DNA of 64,000 nt from contig PJLO01000008.1 in assembly GCA_003010405.1 (NCBI GenBank), positions 1 through 64,000 on the forward strand, read 5' to 3'. The stretch is from Acidobacteriota bacterium. Its GTDB lineage: Bacteria; Acidobacteriota; Terriglobia; Terriglobales; Acidobacteriaceae. The position numbers were made by a program, and so were the translations under genes. The notes under the pieces were generated by a model that did no database searches, was not told the origin of the DNA, and saw only the letters and a list, made by a program, of their open reading frames with translations. Of this stretch, positions 57,693 through 64,000 are shown in pieces; positions within the stretch are counted from its first letter, which is position 1, and each line of letters starts with the position of its first letter.

Positions 57693-58277
57693 CTAGTGTG
57701 CAATTTGCGCCAGCGCGGCGCGGAAGAGTTGTTCGAAGGTCCGTCCATCGGGCGGACCAAGTTTTTCCAGTGCTTTGTCGGCAGCGGCAGCCTGGTAGCC
57801 AAGGTTGACCAGCGCCGAGAGCACATCGTCTTCGAGTAGATGCTTGGGACGAGGCACCGCTGGAGTAACTCCGAAGTCGGCGAGTTTGTCCTTGAGTTCG
57901 AGTACCATGCGCTCCGCTGTTTTCTTTCCAACTCCGGGCATTCGCGTGAGCTTGGCAGCATCGCCGCCGCGAATCGTACCGACCAGGTCGCGCGTGCTCA
58001 TGCCTCCCAGGATGTTGACCGCAAGCTTGGGGCCGATGCCGCTGACGGAGAGCAGTTTTTCAAAGAGCGCCTTCTCCTCCGCGAGATGAAATCCGAAGAG
58101 TGCAATCTGATCCTCGCGCACATTTGTGTATATGAAGAGCGATACCTCACTGCCTGTTTCTGGCAGTTTGGTGAAGGTGTTCATGGAAACCGTAACGTCG
58201 TATCCGACGCCGTTGCAGTCCAGGATGACACGGCCCGGAGAGGTTGCGAGAAGCGTTCCTCGAAGATGCGCAATCAT
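57693..58277 (-). CDS. ruvA: Holliday junction branch migration protein RuvA
   Basis: Protein of 194 residues with an N-terminal OB fold (MIAHLRGTLLATSPGRVILD), two helix-hairpin-helix motifs (LLSVSGIGPKLAVNIL and LTRMPGVGKKTAERMVLEL) and a short C-terminal RuvB-binding helix bundle. RuvA tetramers hold four-way junctions open for RuvB. ruvB and ruvC are not adjacent. An unknown gene precedes it by 15 nt on the same strand, so they may share a transcript. Confidence 0.95.
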   Translation of the reverse strand: MIAHLRGTLLATSPGRVILDCNGVGYDVTVSMNTFTKLPETGSEVSLFIYTNVREDQIALFGFHLAEEKALFEKLLSVSGIGPKLAVNILGGMSTRDLVGTIRGGDAAKLTRMPGVGKKTAERMVLELKDKLADFGVTPAVPRPKHLLEDDVLSALVNLGYQAAAADKALEKLGPPDGRTFEQLFRAALAQIAH

Positions 58278-58292
58278 ATCGGCTCTGAAGTA

Positions 58293-59051
58293 TCAGCGCT
58301 GGTCAGGACGGCGCTTATAAAAGATGTTGAATTCGTAGCCGCGCGGCGCGGGGAAAAGTTCATTCACCTTGCGCAGGCGCTCAGCCAGGGCCGAGGGGGC
58401 CAGCAATGGATAATCGCGCTCACGAAGTTCGTAGTAGTCCACGTCAAGATAGAGCGAGAGCAGATAAATCGCGATAGCGTCCGCAAAAGTGGTCTCGAAG
58501 TATTCCTGGCGTGCCTTCTCCGCGTCGGGTGCAGTCGAAGTGACAATCTTGCGAAGCTCGTTTGCATCGAGCGAGGTTTCGCCCTTCACCTTGTCTTGAA
58601 CCTGTTTCCAGACCACGTCGGCAAACTCCTGCGAGAAGCCGGCGTGATCGGCGAAGGAGTGGGCAACATTGATATAGAACTCGAACGCGACGGAGAAACG
58701 GTCATCCATGAGGCGCGTCGAGATAAAAACGCACTGCGCATCGCCAAGCGTGAGATTGCGGTGACAGATGGCGCGGTCGCTGAGAAATACATCGTAGCGG
58801 TCAGCAATTAATGTCTCTTCGCCATCGGCCACCGTGAGCGGGACAAAGTAAAATGCCTTGCGGGTCAAAGAGGCTGCAATCGGCGGCGGTACGGCGCCAA
58901 CCATGCGCTGCAATTCGTCGGAAGAAAGGTTGACCTCACCGCTTGATGCGTAGCAGATACCGTTGGGAGCCTGCTGCACGGGAGAGATCCTTAGTACTTC
59001 GGCTGGCGAGTGCGTGGTGGCTTGCTGAGTCTGAGACATAAGAAGTTTCAT
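58293..59051 (-). CDS. Uncharacterised soluble protein upstream of ruvA
   Basis: Protein of about 252 residues that I cannot assign. The early part contains ICYASSGEVNLSSDELQRMV, the middle is mixed alpha/beta (FYFVPLTVADGEETLIADRY, then FLSDRAICHRNLTLGDAQCV), and the C-terminal part is helical. There is no signal or membrane segment. Starts at 59051 or 59039 are both possible and neither has a good Shine-Dalgarno. The frame is open to 59330 through the divergent gene, which is unlikely to be coding. It lies 15 nt upstream of ruvA, so it may be co-transcribed with it. Confidence 0.65.
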   Translation of the reverse strand: MKLLMSQTQQATTHSPAEVLRISPVQQAPNGICYASSGEVNLSSDELQRMVGAVPPPIAASLTRKAFYFVPLTVADGEETLIADRYDVFLSDRAICHRNLTLGDAQCVFISTRLMDDRFSVAFEFYINVAHSFADHAGFSQEFADVVWKQVQDKVKGETSLDANELRKIVTSTAPDAEKARQEYFETTFADAIAIYLLSLYLDVDYYELRERDYPLLAPSALAERLRKVNELFPAPRGYEFNIFYKRRPDQR

Positions 59052-59109
59052 TCTAGCGCAGGCGCGGCGTTTAGCGACATCCAACCTGACGTGCAACACG
59101 GAGGAAACT

Positions 59110-59457
59110 GTGAAGATCAGCGAAATGGAAGTGCGCGGAAGCAAGACGCTGCTGGGCGGCAAATCGATGAAGCATCCAAGCTGGGCGGTGTGGACGCTGA
59201 TGAAATGGGCTCGGATCATGCTGCTGACACTGCTGTGGACCGGGCTCGGCATGGGCGTGGGACTGTTTTGCGGAATCCTCAGCGTGGCCGCACTGGGTGC
59301 GATACGGCACCAGACGCCCGATATGAGCATGGCCTACCGGTACATCTCGATTCCGGTGGCTATCTGCAGCGGTAGCTGCGCGTTCATCTGGAACGTGGCG
59401 CGGGCCTTTCAGGCGGCGGTTCATCGGTGCAAGGCTCTGAGCAGCGCGCAGCAGTAA
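59110..59457 (+). CDS. Uncharacterised small membrane protein
   Basis: Protein of 115 residues with two transmembrane helices (about 36-62 and 78-98) between a basic N-terminal part and a basic C-terminal part. The GTG start is decided by GGAGG 5 nt upstream. No family was recognised. It is divergent from the unknown gene at 58293-59051 and 73 nt upstream of rpmE on the same strand. Confidence 0.7.
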   Translation: MKISEMEVRGSKTLLGGKSMKHPSWAVWTLMKWARIMLLTLLWTGLGMGVGLFCGILSVAALGAIRHQTPDMSMAYRYISIPVAICSGSCAFIWNVARAFQAAVHRCKALSSAQQ

Positions 59458-59530
59458 AGCGCTGAGGTTGCCGGGCTACGACCCTGCGGGGTACACTAAA
59501 GAGTCTGTTTCCGACAGATGGATGAGGATT

Positions 59531-59770
59531 ATGAAAGCAGCAACCCACCCGAAGTACGAAGAGATCCACGTTAAGTGCGCTTGCGGCAACAGCTTTTTGA
59601 CGCGCAGCACGAACCGTGGCGACATCCACGTTGAAATCTGCTCGGCCTGCCACCCGTTCTTTACCGGTAAGCAGAAGGTGCTCGACACCGCCGGTCGTAT
59701 CGAACGCTTCCGCCGCAAGTATGCCAAGAACGAGGCAAAGGCGGAATCGGCCAAGACCGAAAAGAAATAA
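59531..59770 (+). CDS. rpmE: 50S ribosomal protein L31 (zinc-binding type)
   Basis: Protein of 79 residues that reads [20 protein letters not shown]. It has the zinc ligands C16, C18, C37 and C40 (CAC and CSAC), the HPFFTGKQK segment and the FRRKYAK end, then a Lys/Glu/Ala-rich tail. ATG at 59531 is the family start; an upstream in-frame ATG at 59468 lacks support. The Cys-containing form usually goes with zinc-replete growth. A weak TTCG-loop hairpin follows at about 59843-59860. Confidence 0.95.
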   Translation: MKAATHPKYEEIHVKCACGNSFLTRSTNRGDIHVEICSACHPFFTGKQKVLDTAGRIERFRRKYAKNEAKAESAKTEKK

Positions 59771-59842
59771 TCCCGCGGGTGGTCGGGGTCTCCGGCAAGC
59801 GATCCTTGTTGGGGTGAAGACGCCCTCGGCGCAAGAATTAAG

Positions 59843-59860
59843 CCCTCGCTTCGGCGGGGG
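59843..59860 (+). terminator. Possible terminator after rpmE
   Basis: CCCTCGC and GCGGGGG pair with one wobble around a TTCG loop. The following sequence CCCACTATTTG is only weakly T-rich, so the assignment is tentative. Confidence 0.4.
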
Positions 59861-59875
59861 CCCACTATTTGCGGA

Positions 59876-60412
59876 CTAGTAGTCGAGGCGCTCGGCTCCA
59901 GGTGGGCGAGAACTGTTAAGAGACTGGATGATGACGGCACGCCAGAGGCGATCCAGGCGATGAATCTGTGTTGGAAACGCACCGGGAGCAAACCAGAGTT
60001 GCAGGCGAGGTGCTCCGCCGTCGGGAGCTGGCTGCCATTCGACCGCGTCGAGTGAGCGGAGGCCAGCCGCCTCGAGAACCGCGCGATTGTGATCGAGTTT
60101 GGCGAGCGACCAGGGAGCGTCTGCATCGGTGATAAACAGCAGCGTTTCGGAGAACCTTCCAAGGCAGGTAACTTGAGCAATATGTACCCGGTAGAGGCCG
60201 TCCGGAGAGAGGGGCGAGCGCGGGGTGTCGCGAAGCTCACAAATGTTAAGTGAGTTCTGGACCAGCGGCCAGATCGGGTTGTCAGAAGCCTGATGCCAGA
60301 GCAAACCCGCAAAAACTGGGATGCCGAAGGCGAGAACAGTCAAGAGAAGCCCCCGGAGAGGAGCGCGCGTGGCCGGTGTGTTTAGGCGAGCGGGTTGTGC
60401 GCCAGCAACCAT
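59876..60412 (-). CDS. Uncharacterised membrane-anchored protein
   Basis: Protein of 178 residues. One transmembrane helix at about 20-40 (LLLTVLAFGIPVFAGLLW) is followed by a periplasmic-type domain with NICELRDTPRSPLSPDGLYR and VTCLGRFSETLLFITDADAP. It has a pair of Cys that could form a disulfide. I recognise no family. It converges with rpmE and is divergent from dusB. Confidence 0.6.
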   Translation of the reverse strand: MVAGAQPARLNTPATRAPLRGLLLTVLAFGIPVFAGLLWHQASDNPIWPLVQNSLNICELRDTPRSPLSPDGLYRVHIAQVTCLGRFSETLLFITDADAPWSLAKLDHNRAVLEAAGLRSLDAVEWQPAPDGGAPRLQLWFAPGAFPTQIHRLDRLWRAVIIQSLNSSRPPGAERLDY

Positions 60413-60528
60413 CGTTTCTGAGCTGTTGGATGCGTGTGCGGGTCACGTCAGGTATTTGAGATGGCGCGAAACGAGGAACAGGGCTTTGAGCGTTCGGCGC
60501 GGAGGCGCTGTGCCGCTACAATATAGGT

Positions 60529-61620
60529 GTGCATAAGTTTTATGACAACCCGCTGGTTCGCGAAGCCCCTGCCGATGTGCGGGTTCCCGCGAGGCTGAAG
60601 ATTGGCAGCATGGAGATCGCTCCGGCCACCGTACTGGCTCCGATGGCCGGGATCACGGACACTGTTTTCCGGCGTTTCATACGCGAGATGAATGGATGCG
60701 GACTGCTGATGACGGAGTTCACATCAGCCGATGGAGTTGTTCGCAAGAAGGACAAAAAGGCCAAACGTTTTCTGCACTTCTATCCGGATGAGCATCCTGT
60801 CTGCTCTCAATTGTTCGGCTCGAATCCGGAATCACTTGCCGAAGCTGCACGGATGGTGGAAGGATTCGGCTTCGATGCGGTGGACTTGAACCTGGGCTGT
60901 CCTGCGAAGAAAGTAGTGAAGTGCAACGGCGGCAGCGGATTGTTGCGCGAACTTTCGGTGATCCAGCGTATTTTCGAATCGATTCGCGCCGCCGTAACGA
61001 TTCCGTTTACGGTGAAGTTCCGCGCGGGATGGAACGAGAACGAACTGGTGTTTCGCGAACTGGCAAAAATGGCCGAGGGCTGCGGGCTGGACGCGGTGGC
61101 AATGCACGCGCGCACCCGGGAGCAGGGATACAGCGGTCAGGCCCAGTGGCAGTGGATTGCGGAATTGAAATCGCTGGTTTCAATTCCGGTGATTGGAAAT
61201 GGCGACGTACGCAGTCCTGAAGACGCATGCGCAATGGTGGCCGAAACGGGCTGCGATGGCGTGATGATCGGACGGGCCGCCGCGTCGAACCCCTGGATTT
61301 TCCGGCAAATCTCGCAATACACCGCAACGGGAAGCTACGATGTCGCCTCTAGGGGCGACAGATATGGTATGATTCGCCGATATTTCGGAATGCTGATTGA
61401 AGAAGGCTATCCGGACGCGATCGGCAAGATGAAGCAGTTCGCTTCGTGGTTTACTCACGGAGTGGAGTGTGGCGCGAAGCTTCGGAAAGTAATTTACGAA
61501 GCAAAGAGCCCTAATGAAATCGTGGAAGCTGTCGATGTGTTCTTCGGACGGCTTCCGGAAGATTCCCAGTCACCGCTCGACTTCCCCCCAGAGAGCGGCG
61601 ACTGCAGTGCTGCGTTTTAG
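60529..61620 (+). CDS. dusB: tRNA-dihydrouridine synthase (DusB-like)
   Basis: FMN enzyme of 363 residues. Landmarks are TVLAPMAGITDTVFRR, VCSQLFGSNPESLAEAARM, the catalytic Cys in DLNLGCPAKKVVKCNGG, VKFRAGWNEN, AMHARTREQGYSG and IGNGDVRSPEDA with GRAAASNPWIFRQI. The GTG start at 60529 lies 6 nt after a TACAAT box (60517-60522), so the transcript may be leaderless. An in-frame ATG at 60610 would still leave the barrel. It reduces uridines in the D-loop of tRNA. Confidence 0.93.
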   Translation: MHKFYDNPLVREAPADVRVPARLKIGSMEIAPATVLAPMAGITDTVFRRFIREMNGCGLLMTEFTSADGVVRKKDKKAKRFLHFYPDEHPVCSQLFGSNPESLAEAARMVEGFGFDAVDLNLGCPAKKVVKCNGGSGLLRELSVIQRIFESIRAAVTIPFTVKFRAGWNENELVFRELAKMAEGCGLDAVAMHARTREQGYSGQAQWQWIAELKSLVSIPVIGNGDVRSPEDACAMVAETGCDGVMIGRAAASNPWIFRQISQYTATGSYDVASRGDRYGMIRRYFGMLIEEGYPDAIGKMKQFASWFTHGVECGAKLRKVIYEAKSPNEIVEAVDVFFGRLPEDSQSPLDFPPESGDCSAAF

Positions 61621-61674
61621 AAGTAGCAGTCTAGCGGTATCAAGACATTTCACATTGGTAAGCAAGGAACAGGT

Positions 61675-62016
61675 ATGGGAGTTTCTCCGTACGCGGGAGA
61701 ACGCAAATACGCAAGGTTTTCGCTGGACGTACGGGCGAAGTTGATCGGGGGCGGGCTGGAAATAACGGTACGGACACTGGATATCTCCGAGGGCGGAGTG
61801 GGTATAGTTTCACCGGGGGAGATTGCTCCAGGAACTTTATTTGCGATTGAGTTTGTGTTTCCGACGATGCAGGATGTGTTTAGAGCGAAAGCGGTTGTGA
61901 ACAACCGAAAAGGTTTTCGCTGGGGCTTGGAATTTGCTGATATAGATGAAACGAACCTCGCGCTGCTAAGGAAATATCAGCGACGCTGGGGAGCTCTTGC
62001 GAAGCAAAAGGTATGA
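61675..62016 (+). CDS. PilZ-domain protein A
   Basis: Single PilZ domain of 113 residues, the usual c-di-GMP receptor module. It has the RxxxR motif in ERKYARFSLDV (9-19) and the D-x-S-x-x-G motif in LDISEGGVGIV (about 36-46), so both nucleotide-binding motifs are present. No other domain is fused. It probably relays c-di-GMP to a partner. The next gene is a second PilZ protein 25 nt downstream, and the two may form one unit with dusB upstream. Confidence 0.85.
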   Translation: MGVSPYAGERKYARFSLDVRAKLIGGGLEITVRTLDISEGGVGIVSPGEIAPGTLFAIEFVFPTMQDVFRAKAVVNNRKGFRWGLEFADIDETNLALLRKYQRRWGALAKQKV

Positions 62017-62041
62017 GGTCTGTGGGCAGCGAGGTGGGAGA

Positions 62042-62410
62042 GTGAACGCGCCAACGCGAAAATGGAAACGATTCAAGGTAGACATTCGAATTCGGATTCG
62101 ACGTTCTGATGAGGCCGGGGTTGAAACTTCTGTGGCCCGGGCTTTTGAGCTGAGCGAAGGCGGGATGAGCGTGTATGCGTCGGAAGCGCTGGAAGTTGGC
62201 ACGCTACTGACTGTGGAATTGCCTTTGTCTTCAACAGATGAACCGTTGCGCGTCCGGGCTGTGGTGAGAAATAGACGCGGCTTTCGATGCGGTATTGAAT
62301 TCATCGAGCTTGCGGCGGCGGATAAATCGGAGATTCAAGCATATTTGGGAGCTTTGGCGAATGTGATAGAAATTCCATCCGCTTCCTGCTCGACGGGTTC
62401 GGCGATGTAA
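62042..62410 (+). CDS. PilZ-domain protein B
   Basis: PilZ protein of 122 residues with RKWKRFKVDIRIRI (RxxxR) and a changed second motif ELSEGGMSVY, where the first Asp is Glu. It therefore may bind c-di-GMP less well. GTG at 62042 is chosen over ATG 61997, which would overlap the previous gene by 20 nt. The C-terminal 25 residues overlap, in antisense, the 3' end of the hydrolase gene (62335-62410), an unusual long convergent overlap. Confidence 0.8.
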   Translation: MNAPTRKWKRFKVDIRIRIRRSDEAGVETSVARAFELSEGGMSVYASEALEVGTLLTVELPLSSTDEPLRVRAVVRNRRGFRCGIEFIELAAADKSEIQAYLGALANVIEIPSASCSTGSAM

Positions 62411-63228
62411 CGTCCAGCGGAATCTCGTGAGATGTAAGCCCACGGGGTCGTCGGGTCATGAGTAAAGATGGTGAGCCAGCGCTCCGGAATCGCTTGCCGA
62501 TAGTAACGGTGGCGATTGTCGATGCACTCGATGGGTAACAGGTCGTATCCCATGACCCAGGTCGGGTGCAGGTGGGCGGAGGTAGGAATAAGGTCGCCGA
62601 TATAGGCGGCTTTTTTGTTTTGGCTTTCAATGATGACGGCCTGATGGTTTTCCGTGTGCCCTGGAAATAGCTGAACACGAATGCCTGGAACGATGGGCGT
62701 ATCGCCTGTAAGGAGAATGGCTTGCCCGTTGGCGACCAGGGGATCGTAGTTTTCGGTCAAGTAGCTTACGCGGTCGCGTTCGTGTTGCTGGTGAGCGTGA
62801 GCCAACTCGCCCCGCTGGTAATAATAACGAGCCCGCGGAAAGGTTGAGACGAGAGCGCCATCGGCGCGACGCATGGTGTTCCAACCGCAGTGGTCAAAGT
62901 GAAGATGGGTGTTAATGACAACATCGAAGTCCTCGGGTGCGAAACCAGCGGCGTCGAGGTTGGCGAGTAGACGCTCTTCGGTGCCGTAAATGGCGCGTGC
63001 CTTGTCGGACAGTTTGTTGCCGGCGCCGGTCTCAACGAGGGTCGTGTGATCCCCCGTCTGGATAACCAGGGAATTCATCGCCAGACGAAGACGGTTCTGG
63101 TCATCGGCAGGAAACTTCTTTTCCCAAAGGGGCTTGGGAACGACGCCGAACATTGCGCCGCCGTCAAGGTAGTAGTGGCCGTCCGTAATTGCGGTGAGTT
63201 CGAAGTCTCCAAGCGTGATGCGGTGCAA
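62335..63228 (-). CDS. Metallo-beta-lactamase-fold hydrolase (lactonase-like)
   Basis: Protein of 297 residues. The zinc-binding motif NTHLHFDHCGW (HxHxDH, about 110) and the later His and Asp (FPGHTENH, AYIGDLIPTSAH) make it an MBL-fold hydrolase. The N-terminal AITDGHYYLDGGAMFGVVPK resembles the AHL-lactonase/alkylsulfatase-like branch. It may degrade lactones, but the substrate is unproven. TTG at 63228 is preferred over GTG 63249 because AAGGAG lies 7 nt upstream. Its 3' end overlaps PilZ gene B by 76 nt in antisense. Confidence 0.85.
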   Translation of the reverse strand: MHRITLGDFELTAITDGHYYLDGGAMFGVVPKPLWEKKFPADDQNRLRLAMNSLVIQTGDHTTLVETGAGNKLSDKARAIYGTEERLLANLDAAGFAPEDFDVVINTHLHFDHCGWNTMRRADGALVSTFPRARYYYQRGELAHAHQQHERDRVSYLTENYDPLVANGQAILLTGDTPIVPGIRVQLFPGHTENHQAVIIESQNKKAAYIGDLIPTSAHLHPTWVMGYDLLPIECIDNRHRYYRQAIPERWLTIFTHDPTTPWAYISRDSAGRYIAEPVEQEADGISITFAKAPKYA

Positions 63229-63400
63229 GGGCTGCTCCTTACTTTTCACGGGAATTTAGATGTGGAAATGCGAAAAATAGGTTCAGAGATGCTGAGGTAA
63301 GGAGTGACGTTAGGGGTAATCAATAGAAGACAAAGGTTTTACCTTGAGTTACTGGTTTGGAAATGACACGAGCTGTTGATTTACTAGGGTAATAATATAC

Positions 63401-63429
63401 TTGACAAAATAACCTGATTTCGCTATTCT
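63401..63429 (+). promoter_or_regulatory. Promoter of the IS1595-type transposase gene
   Basis: TTGACA (63401-63406) and TATTCT (63424-63429) are separated by exactly 17 bp, a good sigma70 match, 10 nt before the ATG at 63439. The stretch 63250-63400 is otherwise featureless. An AT-rich part near 63385-63400 could hold the left end of the IS, but its inverted repeat cannot be confirmed without the right end. Confidence 0.65.
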
Positions 63430-63438
63430 GTTCTTGTA

Positions 63439-64000
63439 ATGGAGCAGAAAGCCATGAACGAGCCGACAACACTTCAAGAAGCGATCATCTACTTTGCTGA
63501 TCCCGTGAACTGCCGCGAGTACCTAGTTGCACGCCGTTGGCCGATGGGCGTCACATGTCCGCGATGTGGAAGCACTGATGTTCTGTTCTTGGAGAAGTAC
63601 AACCGCTGGCACTGTCGGGCGAAGCATTCCGCTCCGCAGTTCACATTGAAGACTGGCAGTATCATGGAGGATTCTCCCATCAGCCTCGACAAGTGGCTCA
63701 TGGCAATGTGGCTGGTTGTGAATAGCAAGAACGGCATCAGCAGCTATGAAATTCATCGGTCTATTGGCGTAACGCAAAAGACGGCGTGGTTTCTAAACCA
63801 TCGGATTCGCCTAGCCTTTGGCCTTGAGCCGGAGGAGAAGTTGTCGGGTCCGGTCGAGATGGACGAAACCTTCATCGGCGGCAAGATCAAGAATATGCAC
63901 AAGAACAGAAAGCCAAAGCCTCTCGCCAATCGCACTAAACGGCTTTCAGGAACCATCGGGAAGACTATCGTAGTCGGGATGCTAGAGCGCAACGGGCGCG
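63439..64000 (+). mobile_element. IS1595-family transposase, cut by the window end
   Basis: The first 187 codons are present and open. The N-terminal zinc ribbon reads CPRCGS with a later WHC, then LKTGSIMEDSPISLDKWLMA and GISSYEIHRSIGVTQKTAWF. The DDE catalytic start reads MDETFIGGKIKNMHKN, which is the ISXO2-like hallmark. The rest of the catalytic domain lies beyond the window. It follows a consensus-like promoter, so it may be a live insertion. A second ATG at 63454 is possible. It lies 210 nt upstream of and divergent from the hydrolase gene. Confidence 0.9.

Overview
The window reads as a chromosomal segment of an acidobacterium, probably class Terriglobia. This is inferred from gene content, gene order and the style of the proteins, not from a database search. 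It is gene-dense, has moderately high GC and lies around the replication origin. The core is the bacterial origin cluster: mnmE, jag, yidC, yidD, rnpA and rpmH on the minus strand (17.6-22.5 kb), then dnaA, an origin-like region with degenerate DnaA boxes, dnaN and gyrB on the plus strand (23.0-29.3 kb). No recF lies between dnaN and gyrB. No tRNA, rRNA, tmRNA or CRISPR array was recognised.

Left of the origin are two efflux operons on the minus strand. The first (0.1-5.4 kb) is an MdtNOP-like set: TolC-type channel, YtcA-type small lipoprotein, HlyD-type adaptor and FUSC transporter. The second (6.4-12.1 kb) is an RND tripartite pump. From 12.2 to 17.5 kb lies a scarred accessory patch. It holds a truncated phage terminase small subunit, an exported two-domain sulfurtransferase, a CoA-disulfide reductase fused to rhodanese, an IS630-type transposase fragment, a Sel1-repeat protein and a broken tyrosine integrase. 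The patch is bracketed by two copies of a 60-87 bp direct repeat.

Right of gyrB, at 29.5-31.2 kb, is a single-gene antiphage candidate. It is an anti-phage dCTP deaminase followed 12 nt later by an uncharacterised 55-codon ORF. Then come a malate synthase relative, a membrane protein, folC, and the minus-strand cluster rplU-rpmA-obg-nadD-rsfS-rlmH. Two proteins of this cluster, RsfS and Obg, carry long Lys/Ala-rich histone-H1-like tails. The Obg tail has its own internal Shine-Dalgarno and ATG, so it may also be made as a free 86-residue basic protein.

From 42 to 55 kb are a TSUP transporter, two secreted Ig-like proteins, gyrA with a long leader, a beta-barrel protein, accD, cobO, a TPR protein, gltX and glnS. 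From 51 to 57 kb there is a family of REP-like palindromes. They share a constant GGTGCCCC head, while the two stem arms vary together between copies. A REP-associated HUH transposase (RAYT) has its stop codon inside one palindrome, one palindrome sits in frame inside gltX, and another forms the fused 5' end of a truncated Mrr-type endonuclease. The right end (57-64 kb) carries a YbaK-type deacylase, ruvA, rpmE, dusB, two tandem PilZ proteins, a metallo-beta-lactamase-fold hydrolase and the start of an IS1595-type transposase cut by the window edge.
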